NCBI GenBank assembly: GCA_002432715.1 | Contig: DJGJ01000020.1 | Coordinates: 52,282 to 80,716, forward strand | Length of the DNA: 28,435 nucleotides | Direction of reading: 5' to 3' | Source of the DNA: Sphaerochaeta sp. UBA5849 | GTDB lineage: Bacteria > Spirochaetota > Spirochaetia > Sphaerochaetales > Sphaerochaetaceae | In this document: positions 7,442 to 15,284 of the stretch, in pieces | How the letters are laid out: every line of letters begins with the position of its first letter | Position numbering within the stretch: the stretch's first letter is position 1 | Notes under the pieces: model-generated | What the model was told of the DNA's origin: nothing | The model's input: the letters and a program-made list of their open reading frames with translations, nothing else | The model's database searches: none | Made by a program: the position numbers and the translations under genes

Positions 7442-8336
7442 ATTCATCTCCCTTTACACAAAACGCATGATAAGCCATCAAAGCAGCACCAAGACTGCCT
7501 GCTTTTGTTCCGGCCAAACAAGGCTCCAAGCTGGTTCTTCCATAGACTGGAAGCAAAGCATCAAGTCTTTGTTGAACCGGCTTGAGTAAATAAGTTTCAA
7601 AAAATCGTTGCATCCCCCCACCGATATAGACACACGTAGGATGGAACAGAATCGCCAACGTACTGATTGAATCAAACAAAGCTTTTTCAAGTTCTTTTGC
7701 AAACAAGCGGTCACTTGTTTCCATTGCCTCTTCTGCTTTGCTCCCATAGCGAACCAAGGCATGCTTGTTGATGCCGGTACCAGAAAGTATATGCTCCATA
7801 CAATTGTTTCGGCCGCAGTAGCAGCAATCTTCAGCCTGTATGCTTGTTGCAATGTGCCCGATTTCTGGATGAATGCCCCCAGGAATCCTGAATAGCTCAC
7901 CATCAAGGCGAACTGAGACACCAACCCCCGTGCCGAAGGCAATCATCAATGTATCCTTAGGTGCATGGGGTTGTTGGAATACCTCCCCTACATGAGCAGT
8001 ATTGGCATCATTATCAACCAGGACTGGTACTTTACACTCCTTGCTTAGGAGCTTGCTGATACTATGTCCTTCCAATCCAGGTAGGGTGTAGGGGTTGTCA
8101 ATCATACCGTTGCGGTAATCTATCGGGCCTGTGCACCCGATACCGATGCCTGCAAGCTTCATGGCATTGGCGTTGGTATGTTTCGTGATTACGTCTTTGC
8201 ATGCTTTCAGAAAAACATCAATGCCTTGTTGTGAATTCGTGGCAAATGACGATTCGAAGCAGATTTCCTGTTTTTCATCAAGGCCTAGGACCTTGACGGA
8301 TGTTCCTCCGATGTCCAACCCAACGTAAGCATTCAT
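7425..8336 (-). CDS. ROK-family sugar kinase
   Basis: This 303-residue kinase starts with the ATP-phosphate motif GLDIGGTSVK (about 6-15). The catalytic base is Asp110 in VDNDANTAHVGE. The zinc site follows the ROK pattern: His161 (EIGH) and Cys172, Cys174, Cys179 with Glu181 in CYCGRNNCME. ROK kinases phosphorylate hexoses, N-acetylated amino sugars and similar substrates. Its start overlaps the permease stop by four bases (ATGA), and the SIS enzyme follows with overlap, so kinase and SIS enzyme are probably translationally coupled and act in sequence on the imported sugar. No helix-turn-helix is present, so it is a kinase and not a ROK repressor. Confidence 0.92.
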   Translation of the reverse strand: MNAYVGLDIGGTSVKVLGLDEKQEICFESSFATNSQQGIDVFLKACKDVITKHTNANAMKLAGIGIGCTGPIDYRNGMIDNPYTLPGLEGHSISKLLSKECKVPVLVDNDANTAHVGEVFQQPHAPKDTLMIAFGTGVGVSVRLDGELFRIPGGIHPEIGHIATSIQAEDCCYCGRNNCMEHILSGTGINKHALVRYGSKAEEAMETSDRLFAKELEKALFDSISTLAILFHPTCVYIGGGMQRFFETYLLKPVQQRLDALLPVYGRTSLEPCLAGTKAGSLGAALMAYHAFCVKGDEYACND

Positions 8337-9181
8337 TCTTTCACCCCGCCTTGTACCAAGCCCCTGATCAGGGCACGTTGGAAAAGTACCCCGATGAGAA
8401 CAGGCGGAGTAGAGGCGATAACACCTCCGGCAGCAATAAGGTTGTAATTGGATTGTCTGCCTGAAGCAAGATTTGCAATGACTACCGGTAGTGTAATCGC
8501 CTCCTTGCTGCTGGTGAACAGCAGAGCATAGAAGTACTCATCCCATGCCATGATCAAGGCCAAGAGGCTTACCGTACCCAAGGCTGGAAGCAGGAGTGGC
8601 ATTACTACCAAAAGTATACGTTTGGTAATGCCTGCACCATCAATAATTGCAGATTCTTCAAGTTCATACGGGATGGAATCGATATTCGCTTTAATCAGCC
8701 ACACACAAAAGGGTAGGACGATGGTACAGTACACAAGGGCAAGTGAGACAGAGTTGTCCAACCATCCCATGCGGGTAAGCATGCGGTACAGCGGAAGTGC
8801 ATATGCTACCGGTGGCAACATGAATGTGAAAATAGCTGCGGTAAGCACCCAGCTCTTCTTTCCCGGGTAGCGGGACAACACCCAAGATGCCGGAATGGTT
8901 ACCAGCAATGAAACAAAAACAGCGATGAAGGCTGTGGTGAGACTATTACGCAAGGCATTGACAAAGAGTTCTCCTCGACTGTTGATGCCCATGGTCAAGA
9001 GGTCCTTGTAACTGGAAAAGTCAAGCTTGGAAGGAATCCACCGTAGTGGCTTTTGGGTCAAGTCGTTTGCACTGCTGAAAGACATAATGATCAGCCAAAG
9101 GAAGGGTGCAATCAGATAAACCACCAAGCAAATGACTGCGAGATAGAGGAGTGTGGAGTAGAGAGGTTTTCGTTTCAGCAT
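8333..9181 (-). CDS. Carbohydrate ABC transporter permease, MalG type
   Basis: This 282-residue inner-membrane protein has six predicted membrane segments, the first at about 10-32. The ATPase-docking EAA loop appears as EESAIIDGAGITKRILLVVMPLLLPAL (about 185-210). C-terminal permeases of this CUT1 type pair with a MalF-like partner, here the preceding gene, which ends one base before the start of this one. The last codons overlap the ROK kinase start. Confidence 0.93.
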   Translation of the reverse strand: MLKRKPLYSTLLYLAVICLVVYLIAPFLWLIIMSFSSANDLTQKPLRWIPSKLDFSSYKDLLTMGINSRGELFVNALRNSLTTAFIAVFVSLLVTIPASWVLSRYPGKKSWVLTAAIFTFMLPPVAYALPLYRMLTRMGWLDNSVSLALVYCTIVLPFCVWLIKANIDSIPYELEESAIIDGAGITKRILLVVMPLLLPALGTVSLLALIMAWDEYFYALLFTSSKEAITLPVVIANLASGRQSNYNLIAAGGVIASTPPVLIGVLFQRALIRGLVQGGVKE

Positions 9182-9182
9182 C

Positions 9183-10058
9183 TCAATTCTCCTTCCTCGA
9201 TATGCCCCGTAGGTAGAAGGCTATAAGTATCATTATGAGACAGACCATGATAATGGCATACGCGGCTCCAGAACCCATTCGGGAGTTGGTAAATGCCTCT
9301 TGATAAACAAAGATGCTCCCCGATCGTGTCTTGTTCGCAGGCCCTCCCTTGGTCATGACATAGATGATATCGAACACCTTTACAGCTTCAATGATTCTCA
9401 GTACCAATGCTACCTGCAAGGAAGGAATAAGATGGGGAAGCGTAATGTAACGAAATCGTTGCAAGGCATTTGCCCCATCAATTTTGGCAGCTTCAATTTG
9501 GCTGTCAGGGAGTGATTGCAGGGATGCAAGTGCAATCATGGCAACCAAAGAAAAGTTCTTCCAAACATCAGCGAACATGACAGACCCCAACGCCTTGTCA
9601 GCACTTCCCAGCCAACTTATATACTTTTCGATGAATCCCAATTGGAACAGCAAGGAATTCAGTGCCCCATACTCGGGATTATAAATGAGCCTCCACATGA
9701 TGGCATTGACAGTGGTGGGTACCGCCCAAGGAAGAATAAGGAGAGCTCGCACGACATTCCTGCCGTGAAACGGTTCATTCAGCAGCAAAGCTACACCTGT
9801 TCCCAGTACCATTTCCGAAGAGACCACCACCAAGGCAAAGAGAGCCGATACTTTCAAGGCATCATGAAATCCTTGATTCTTGAATCCGGCTATGAAGTTC
9901 TGGAAACCAACGAATGTCGGCTGTGAAACATCCATCAATTGGGAATCAGTGAAGCTGAGAACAAAGGTTTGTATGAGCGGCCACCCGATGACGACTCCCA
10001 TGACAAGCATCATGGGAGCGAGCAACAGGGAATACCATCGTGTTCCCTTCGTAACCAT
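9183..10058 (-). CDS. Carbohydrate ABC transporter permease, MalF type
   Basis: This 291-residue membrane protein has about six segments. Its EAA loop reads EAAKIDGANALQRFRYITLPHLIPS (about 205-230), which contacts the transport ATPase. It has the short N-terminus typical of CUT1 sugar permeases without the extra periplasmic loop of enterobacterial MalF. Its ATG overlaps the last base of the binding-protein stop codon (TAATG), which implies translational coupling. No ATPase gene is found in this operon; a shared MsmK/UgpC-type ATPase encoded elsewhere is likely (inference from the family). Confidence 0.93.
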   Translation of the reverse strand: MVTKGTRWYSLLLAPMMLVMGVVIGWPLIQTFVLSFTDSQLMDVSQPTFVGFQNFIAGFKNQGFHDALKVSALFALVVVSSEMVLGTGVALLLNEPFHGRNVVRALLILPWAVPTTVNAIMWRLIYNPEYGALNSLLFQLGFIEKYISWLGSADKALGSVMFADVWKNFSLVAMIALASLQSLPDSQIEAAKIDGANALQRFRYITLPHLIPSLQVALVLRIIEAVKVFDIIYVMTKGGPANKTRSGSIFVYQEAFTNSRMGSGAAYAIIMVCLIMILIAFYLRGISRKEN

Positions 10059-11317
10059 TACTTCAGTCCTTTTACCATCTGAACAGCATCACTGAGAGCT
10101 TGTTTCGGAGTTTTTTCTCCATACAATGCTGTCTGGATATGCTGTTGGAAGATTGCGCTGACTTCCTGATAATTAGGAACACTTGGTCTGACATTCATGA
10201 TGGAGAAAGCTTTCTTTGCTGCGGCCACCAAATCGGTTCTTCCTGCTTGGATTGCCGGGTCGTCGTAGCTGGCCGTCCATACAGGCAACTGGAGATTGGA
10301 GTAGGTGTCCTGGACTTCCTTGCTGGAGAGGTAGAGGATATACTGCAATGCTTCCTTGGGGTGCTTGGACTTGGATAGTACGGATAACCCCATGGAACCG
10401 CTCATTGCTGCCGACTCCTTGACTCCCTTTGACCCGGGAAGGACCATGACTGCTACATCTTCTTTCTTCAACTTGCTTTCGGCGGGGTCGCTGGCCAAGG
10501 CATACATGTAGCCCCAGTTGAGGGTGAATGCAGCATCACCGGTTGAGAATACACGCCGCACATCTTCTTCAAGGTACTCAAGGGAGTTTGGATTCAACAG
10601 TCCTTCCTGTTTGAGTGCGACGAGGAATTCAAGAGCTTTGACACCGCTGGTATCGAGAATGTAATTACCCTGTGCATCTTGGAATGAACCGCCAAAGGCT
10701 TCCAAGAAGTTCGAGTAGACGCAAATCAGAGCTTCGGCCTGGGCAAGGCTGAATACAAAGGGATACTCAACAATGTTTTTTGCCTTCAGTGCACGGCCCA
10801 TCTCCACCATCTCCTCGACACTCTTTGGAGCAGTAGTATACCCAGCAGCCTTCAGCATGGTTGGGTTATAGAAGAGATACATGGTATCCAAGAACCAGGG
10901 AAGACCGACTACCTTGCCTTTCTTGGTGGTGAAGTTCCAGCCGCCTGCGAGAACACCGTCGCGATATGATTGTGGGATATCAGCTGTGATATCCACAAGC
11001 ATTCCCTTGCTGTCGTACTCGGTGAACCAGATGTCATCAACCAATACGGCATCATACGAATTGTTCGAGCCGTAAGCGAGCAGTGTCTTGTTTCTGAGCT
11101 CTTCGTATGGAACGAACTCGGTGTACACCTTGATGTTCGGATGCGCCTTCATAAAGTCTGCAGTCATGTCATTGACATTCTGTTCTGAATACGCAGCTTG
11201 AGCCATCCCGAGGAATCTGAGTTCGATCAATCCGCTTGGGGCGCTCTCCTTTGTTCCTGCACCAAACATTGGAAGCAGGCAGAATAAGCAGAACAATAGT
11301 ACGAAACCTTTTTTCAT
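10058..11317 (-). CDS. Sugar ABC transporter substrate-binding protein
   Basis: This 419-residue extracellular solute-binding protein (family 1 type) has an N-terminal signal peptide (MKKGFVLLFCLFCLLPMFGA). GTKES follows the likely signal-peptidase cut; the cysteines at 10 and 13 lie inside the hydrophobic core, so it is probably not a lipoprotein. Family features include ELRFLG near the start, AYGSNNSYDAVLVDDIWFTEY (about 75-95), GLPWFLDTMYLFYNPTML and a later FTLNWGYMYAL. It delivers the sugar to the two permeases that follow directly. AAGGAGG 5-6 bases before the ATG is a strong binding site. It is the first gene of the operon, downstream of a recognisable promoter. Confidence 0.92.
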   Translation of the reverse strand: MKKGFVLLFCLFCLLPMFGAGTKESAPSGLIELRFLGMAQAAYSEQNVNDMTADFMKAHPNIKVYTEFVPYEELRNKTLLAYGSNNSYDAVLVDDIWFTEYDSKGMLVDITADIPQSYRDGVLAGGWNFTTKKGKVVGLPWFLDTMYLFYNPTMLKAAGYTTAPKSVEEMVEMGRALKAKNIVEYPFVFSLAQAEALICVYSNFLEAFGGSFQDAQGNYILDTSGVKALEFLVALKQEGLLNPNSLEYLEEDVRRVFSTGDAAFTLNWGYMYALASDPAESKLKKEDVAVMVLPGSKGVKESAAMSGSMGLSVLSKSKHPKEALQYILYLSSKEVQDTYSNLQLPVWTASYDDPAIQAGRTDLVAAAKKAFSIMNVRPSVPNYQEVSAIFQQHIQTALYGEKTPKQALSDAVQMVKGLK

Positions 11318-11364
11318 GTGTTCCTCCTTGTACAGGGTATCCCTATACGTTTCCTTTTACTTGT

Positions 11365-11393
11365 AGTATCGGGGAGGATGTGTAAAAAAGCAA
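11365..11393 (-). promoter_or_regulatory. Promoter of the sugar uptake operon
   Basis: Read leftward, TTGCTT (11393-11388) and GATACT (11370-11365) are spaced by 17 bases. Transcription would start about 40 bases before the binding-protein ATG. Confidence 0.5.
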
Positions 11394-11406
11394 GGATAAA
11401 ATATCC
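11394..11406. promoter_or_regulatory. Candidate operator next to the -35 box
   Basis: GGATA and TATCC flank AAA, forming a perfect short palindrome that directly abuts the -35 hexamer of the sugar operon. A related half-site, TATGGATAAT, lies about 25 bases further upstream (near 11421-11430). RpiR encoded at the end of the operon is the natural candidate to bind here, but this is inference from position. Confidence 0.4.
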
Positions 11407-11718
11407 GTAAAAAATAAAAATATGGATAATATATACATTAGCAATACAGGTATTTCTTCTTGGATACCACTTTGATTCATAGGATGAGTGCTTGACGAGG
11501 TATAGATCTTGGATTTACAGTAATGCATATTTGAATACGTACATGGAGTTTGGATGTTGCACTCAAATCTGGATTCGGTGATGCAACCCCGGTAAACGGT
11601 GTTGTACAAGCTTCCCGGAAAAGAACCTTTCTGAAAGAACACTAACCAACACCCGTCCCGGGGCAATCCTACCAAACAGCGGTAGGCTGTTTTGCATATC
11701 TCAACCGGACGGATACCC
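11407..11718. other. Non-coding spacer between the sugar operon and rsgA
   Basis: No convincing gene is seen. A possible rightward promoter has TTGACG at 11492-11497 and TACAGT at 11516-11521, with an 18-base spacer. AAACAGC (11674-11680) and GCTGTTT (11686-11692) can form a small hairpin shortly before rsgA. A leftward open frame overlaps much of this spacer but crosses the promoter and has no recognisable features. Confidence 0.4.
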
Positions 11719-12816
11719 ATGAATACAAATGAACAAACAAATAGTATGCTTTCAGCCTTCGGCTGGAATGAATCTCTCTATGGAGCTTTTTTGCCCTATG
11801 CAAACCAAGGCTACATCCCTGTACGAATCAATCGAGAAGGGCGGGGGCTCTTTTGGGGAACCGATGGAGAGCGTCAACTGATACTCGAGCGATCAGGGAC
11901 ATTTCAGAACATGCAGGACCTGGGACTGCAGCCATCACCAGTAGTAGGGGACTGGTGTGCAGTGCAAGTCTATGCATCTGACCGGGGTCTCATCGAAGCC
12001 GTGCTGCCAAGGTATACGGTGTTTCACAAACCGGTGGTGCATGAATCGTACGGCATAGAAGGCAAGTCTTTGGAAGTGGTTGCCAATGTCGATCTCGGAG
12101 CGATAGTGATGGACACCGTCCATGACTTCAACCTGCGTAGGATCGAGCGCTTTGTCTCGCTGCTCTATGCCGATGGCATTCAACCACTCTTGATTCTCAC
12201 CAAAATTGATTTACTCCCGGACCCGGAAGACTACCGACAGCGAGTCCTTGCAAGGTTTAACGACCTGCCGGTCTTTCTTGTTGATTCCATCTCTGCACAT
12301 GGAATCGAAACGTTGTTGAATTATCTTCAGCCTGGTATCACCCTTATGTTGCTGGGCCTCAGCGGGGCAGGGAAGTCAACCCTGGTCAACTGCCTGAGCA
12401 ATGCGATGGTAGCAAAGACCGGTGAGGTACGATCCCATGATGGAAGAGGCCGGCATACCACTACCAGCAGGCAGCTCTATGTCCTACCCAACGAGACCAT
12501 CCTCATCGATACTCCCGGCCTTCGGGCCGTAGGGATGAACAGCAGCTGTGGTGATGTTTCCGAGTCCTTCTCAGACATTCATGCACTTGCTCTTCAGTGC
12601 AAATTCTCTGACTGCACGCACACAGGGGAACCTGGATGTGCAGTCCAGCAGGCTCTGATGGCTGGAGAGCTCGAACAGGACCGGTTCCTCAATTTTTTGG
12701 AATTGAGAGGAGAAGCTCAAAGTTATGAACAAGTCATGGTTGGACGCAAGCAGAAGGACAAAGCTTTGGGGAAGCTGTTGTATCAGTATAGAAGAGGAAT
12801 GAGGGAGTATGACTGA
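11719..12816 (+). CDS. rsgA: Ribosome small-subunit-dependent GTPase A
   Basis: This 365-residue late 30S assembly factor has the circularly permuted GTPase order of the family. An N-terminal OB-type region with VVGDWCAV (about 75-82) comes first. The G4 motif is TKID (161-164, where NKxD is usual), G1 is GLSGAGKST (213-221) and G3 is DTPG (264-267). The C-terminal zinc knuckle is Cys294, Cys299, His301 and Cys307. RsgA binds the maturing 30S subunit and checks the decoding centre. The ATG at 11719 was chosen; an upstream TTG would add nine unsupported residues. The binding site is weak. The gene overlaps the RNHCP gene by eight bases. Confidence 0.95.
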   Translation: MNTNEQTNSMLSAFGWNESLYGAFLPYANQGYIPVRINREGRGLFWGTDGERQLILERSGTFQNMQDLGLQPSPVVGDWCAVQVYASDRGLIEAVLPRYTVFHKPVVHESYGIEGKSLEVVANVDLGAIVMDTVHDFNLRRIERFVSLLYADGIQPLLILTKIDLLPDPEDYRQRVLARFNDLPVFLVDSISAHGIETLLNYLQPGITLMLLGLSGAGKSTLVNCLSNAMVAKTGEVRSHDGRGRHTTTSRQLYVLPNETILIDTPGLRAVGMNSSCGDVSESFSDIHALALQCKFSDCTHTGEPGCAVQQALMAGELEQDRFLNFLELRGEAQSYEQVMVGRKQKDKALGKLLYQYRRGMREYD

Positions 12817-13114
12817 GGCTGATGATTTTATCTGTGTTCATTGCGGCATGCCTGTCTCCGGCTTGGCGTGGGGTACCAAGCACCGCAATCATTGTCCTCA
12901 TTGCCTGTATAGCAGGCATGTGGACATGAGACCCGGTGACAGGGCTTGTCTATGCAAAGGAACGATGCAGCCGATTGCTTTATGGCAGAAAGCTGATGGC
13001 GAGCTCATGATCCTTCATCGCTGCCAAACCTGTGGGATGATCAAGGCCAACAGGGCGGCTGGGGATGACAATCTTGCATCCCTGCAAGCCTTGTTGCCTA
13101 AGATTGTGGGCTGA
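12809..13114 (+). CDS. RNHCP-domain zinc-ribbon protein
   Basis: This 101-residue cysteine-rich protein contains FICVHCGMPV and, near residues 26-32, the signature RNHCPHC. A second pair of cysteines follows (CLC) and then a CxxC in RCQTCG, consistent with two zinc-binding knuckles. The RNHCP family has no established function. It begins inside the last codons of rsgA (8-base overlap), so the two proteins are made together; a link to ribosome assembly or RNA binding is plausible but unproven. Confidence 0.88.
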   Translation: MTEADDFICVHCGMPVSGLAWGTKHRNHCPHCLYSRHVDMRPGDRACLCKGTMQPIALWQKADGELMILHRCQTCGMIKANRAAGDDNLASLQALLPKIVG

Positions 13115-13128
13115 TAGGGAACCCTCAT

Positions 13129-13168
13129 ATTTCACAGAACTATGAAGATATGTGGAGTTATGTGAAAT
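13129..13168. repeat. Inverted repeat downstream of the rsgA operon
   Basis: ATTTCACA (13129-13136) is repeated inverted as TGTGAAAT (13161-13168), with an inner AACT/AGTT pair. The hairpin is long but lacks a T-run, so it may be a weak terminator or a paired binding site upstream of the small SHOCT genes. Confidence 0.4.
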
Positions 13169-13256
13169 CCTATTGAATTGCTAATCGATATCCTTGACCA
13201 AGCATCGTTATCTGACGATATTAGAAGTACATCCAGAAAGGATGGTAGGAGTACAT

Positions 13257-13430
13257 ATGATGATTTTCAGTCTTGCACTAGGTTTGATAGGACTTTACTT
13301 CTTGGTGAAGAGCCAGCCCTCTTTGGTTCCCATCAAGCAACCTACGGCCCTCGAGATACTCAGACGGCGCTATGCTGCCGGACAGATTACCAGGGAAGAA
13401 TTTTTGATTTTGAGCAGAGATTTACAATAG
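13257..13430 (+). CDS. Small SHOCT-domain membrane protein
   Basis: This 57-residue protein has one membrane segment (about 3-19) and a C-terminal SHOCT motif, ALEILRRRYAAGQITREEF (about 31-49). SHOCT modules are short helical oligomerisation motifs found at the ends of many membrane proteins; the specific function is unknown. AGGAG lies 5 bases before this ATG; an in-frame ATG at 13242 has no usable spacing. A second SHOCT protein follows 18 bases downstream, so the two probably act together. Confidence 0.75.
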   Translation: MMIFSLALGLIGLYFLVKSQPSLVPIKQPTALEILRRRYAAGQITREEFLILSRDLQ

Positions 13431-13448
13431 AGAGGAGGATAACGCAAT

Positions 13449-13703
13449 ATGCATGCATTAGTATGGAGTACCGGACGGTTCGCAGGACCTGCATACATGT
13501 ATAGTGATATGCGCTGGCTTATGGTGCTAGCTTTGCTGGCCATCGTAGCAGCCTTGGTTCTTTCCATTATCGCAATCGTACGAACTTCCAAGAACAAGAA
13601 GCAGGAAGATCCCTCTGAAGCTCTGAACATCATTGGTCAGCGCTATGCAAAGGGTGAGTTGACCAAGGAAGAGTATGAGGCGATGAAGAAAGATCTGAAG
13701 TAG
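13449..13703 (+). CDS. Small SHOCT-domain membrane protein
   Basis: This 84-residue protein has a strong membrane segment (about 22-44), a basic/polar linker (RTSKNKKQED) and a C-terminal SHOCT motif (ALNIIGQRYAKGELTKEEYE, about 58-77). The motif closely resembles that of the preceding gene. GGAGG precedes the ATG by about 10 bases. A clear terminator follows 18 bases after the stop. The function is unknown; hetero-oligomerisation with its neighbour is an inference. Confidence 0.8.
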   Translation: MHALVWSTGRFAGPAYMYSDMRWLMVLALLAIVAALVLSIIAIVRTSKNKKQEDPSEALNIIGQRYAKGELTKEEYEAMKKDLK

Positions 13704-13721
13704 TCTCTGTACTGTACTGGT

Positions 13722-13761
13722 GATATCCCGATTGGAGTGCCTTCCAACCGGGATATTTTTC
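13722..13761. terminator. Rho-independent terminator, shared by convergent genes
   Basis: ATATCCCG-A-TTGGA pairs with TCCAA-C-CGGGATAT around a short loop, followed by TTTTT on the + strand. On the other strand it lies just beyond the stop of the leftward lipoprotein gene, so it may serve both. Confidence 0.85.
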
Positions 13762-13765
13762 ATTT

Positions 13766-14233
13766 CTACTGCCATGAGACCTTTGTATAGCCATTGTCAT
13801 CAGGGTTTGACCAGACATCACCGCCATGGCCTGTCACTACGGGATCCCCATCGCCGTTCTGGGTTACCGTGATGAACTGATGCCGATATGATTCCGCCCA
13901 TTGCAGTATAACCAAAGGGTTTCCCTTTTCATCGAGATGTAGGTCGTCTGCAACCGCCAGGGCATTTTGTACTGTGACATAGTATTCCACCAATTCTCCC
14001 ATATTAAGGGGGATATCAAACTCAAAGTAGTAATTGGGTGATACCAGTTCTCCTGCTGGAATGTATGAAGAACTCCATCCTCCAGAAGCAGTCTTTACAT
14101 AGAGAGCACTGATGTAGTAAGCAGAACTTGCGTTAGCGTACGTGACATGAAAGGTTTCAGCATCATTGCTGCATGCTCCAAGGAGCAAGAGTGTTGAGAT
14201 ACTCAGTATCACGGCGAGTCGATGGGCTTTCAT
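13766..14233 (-). CDS. Lipoprotein of unknown function
   Basis: This 155-residue protein has a lipoprotein signal peptide: MKAHR, a hydrophobic core and the lipobox LLGAC, with Cys21 as the lipidated residue. The mature part is rich in Tyr, Val and Ser (HVTYANASSAYYISALYVK, later GELVEYYVTVQNAL) and looks like beta structure. GAGGAG lies about 7 bases before the ATG. It is the last and only intact member of a leftward run of small lipoprotein genes, the upstream ones being broken. No family is recognised. Confidence 0.82.
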   Translation of the reverse strand: MKAHRLAVILSISTLLLLGACSNDAETFHVTYANASSAYYISALYVKTASGGWSSSYIPAGELVSPNYYFEFDIPLNMGELVEYYVTVQNALAVADDLHLDEKGNPLVILQWAESYRHQFITVTQNGDGDPVVTGHGGDVWSNPDDNGYTKVSWQ

Positions 14234-14266
14234 AGAATTTCTCCTCTTGATGGTATGGTGGAAAAG

Positions 14267-14672
14267 TTATAGGCGAACGCCATTTGACAAATTCAAGCCA
14301 TCGAGCGGCCCATTGCCAGAGCAGCTCATACTCAACTTGTCTGAAGTCAAAGAGAGTAGAATATCAATAGTCCACTGGGTAGTTGAATCGGTAGCCAGCC
14401 ACTATGACCCTGACAAGATACCTTGGTCATACGAGCCCCCCACTTGATAGGCAAGTGATTCTGTTTCTTCATCCCAGCGGATATCAAGCATGGGGATACT
14501 GAGCATAATGCTGGTGTTATGGTTCTTTGTTGAGCAGGGAAAAAGTCTTCATTTCAGCGGTTTCCTTTTGTTCACAACCAATCATCCAAAGCAATACTAA
14601 TGCAACACATAGGAAATAACGTTTCTTTATCCTCTTGTTCCTTATGATCCGGTTCTGATAGACCACACCCAT
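14267..14672 (-). pseudogene. Decayed lipoprotein gene (frameshift plus in-frame TAG)
   Basis: The gene starts at ATG 14672 with GGAGG six bases upstream. It encodes a basic N-region, a hydrophobic core and the lipobox WMIGC, then stops at 14519-14517 after NKEP. A different frame then reads NHNTSIMLSIPMLDIRWDEE and continues to SYDQGILSGS, a TAG, then WLATDSTTQWTIDILLSLTS and the end near 14267. Both segments have the composition of a secreted beta protein and together would give a protein of about 130 residues. The simplest reading is one gene with an indel near 14525 and a nonsense codon. Two short separate peptides are less likely. The intact lipoprotein follows 33 bases on. Confidence 0.6.
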
Positions 14673-14842
14673 GAGCAGCCTCCATGTCCTTGTATCAAGA
14701 AATGGCAATTAAGGTTGGTTGTTAATGAAGATGGGTTTCCTTTGGAGCAAGGATGGTGAGGAAGCCGAGAGGACATTCTCTGAAGAATTTCAAACTCAAT
14801 CCTGCTTTGGGGTACTAGAGAGCGGTTATGGTGATTGGATAT

Positions 14843-15102
14843 TCATTCGAATTGACGAGATAGGTTCCAGTAATTATATGTTTCCAGAAAAAGAGAATGT
14901 TTCTGTAGAATAACAGAAGTAGACCCAGGCCACGAAAGACGAATCCCGAATAAATCTGGATCTTCCATAATCGTGAATGAGGGTTTTTCTGCTGTACCTT
15001 CGCCCCATAGAATGCTCTTTGCGCGAATCTCTGGTATGGTAAAATATGTAGGCCTTTCTTCACACCCGGCCAATGCCAACAAGAGAACACCTTTTTAGTC
15101 AT
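14843..15102 (-). pseudogene. Short lipoprotein gene frameshifted in an A-tract
   Basis: ATG at 15102 has AAAGGA at suitable distance and reads M-T-K-K, but the lipobox LLALAGC and the following ERPTYFTIPEIRAKSILWGE and later residues are in another frame, which has a stop just before GGT-GTT. Adding one A to the A5 run (15096-15092) joins start and lipobox in one frame ending at 14843, giving about 86 residues. It could be a pseudogene, a phase-variable gene or a sequencing error. A plus-strand open frame (14719-14913) overlaps its 3' end and cannot be excluded. Confidence 0.5.
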
Positions 15103-15211
15103 GGGTGAGTCCTTTATTATAGTTCAATATGATTTGGGCAATGAAAGCAGGATAGAAGATGTTTTTGGAAATACAAGAATAGTTTCAGAGGCTATGAATG
15201 ACAATCTCTGA
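15101..15211 (+). other. Short open frame or gene remnant in the lipoprotein graveyard
   Basis: A frame from ATG 15101 encodes 36 residues (GESFIIVQYDLGNESRIEDV and so on) with ordinary protein composition, but has no ribosome binding site and no recognised family. It may be the end of a lost gene. Together with the plus-strand frame at 14719-14913 it suggests remnants on both strands. The rest of 14673-15284 holds nothing else I can name. Confidence 0.25.
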
Positions 15212-15251
15212 ATGTCTGCACTCCCTGTTTTTCTCGTACCGTATGGCAAGA

Positions 15252-15278
15252 GGAGAGCCCCCCTTTTGGAGGCTCTCC
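15252..15278 (-). terminator. Stem-loop after the ABC-2 permease gene
   Basis: GGAGAGCC (15252-15259) pairs with GGCTCTCC (15271-15278), with a further pair or two inside. It lies directly after the leftward operon's last stop. The following T-run on the minus strand is weak (CTCTT). Confidence 0.55.
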
Positions 15279-15284
15279 ATCCGC

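Noticed and set aside
7425..8336. ROK protein as an NagC/XylR-type repressor
   Set aside because: There is no N-terminal helix-turn-helix; the protein starts directly with the ATP-binding GGT motif.
10058..11317. Solute-binding protein as a lipoprotein
   Set aside because: Its two signal-peptide cysteines lie inside the hydrophobic core and are not at a lipobox; signal peptidase I cleavage fits better.
11343..11720. Leftward 125-codon open frame between the sugar operon and rsgA
   Set aside because: It covers the sugar-operon promoter and palindrome, has atypical composition and no family features, so it is taken as non-coding.
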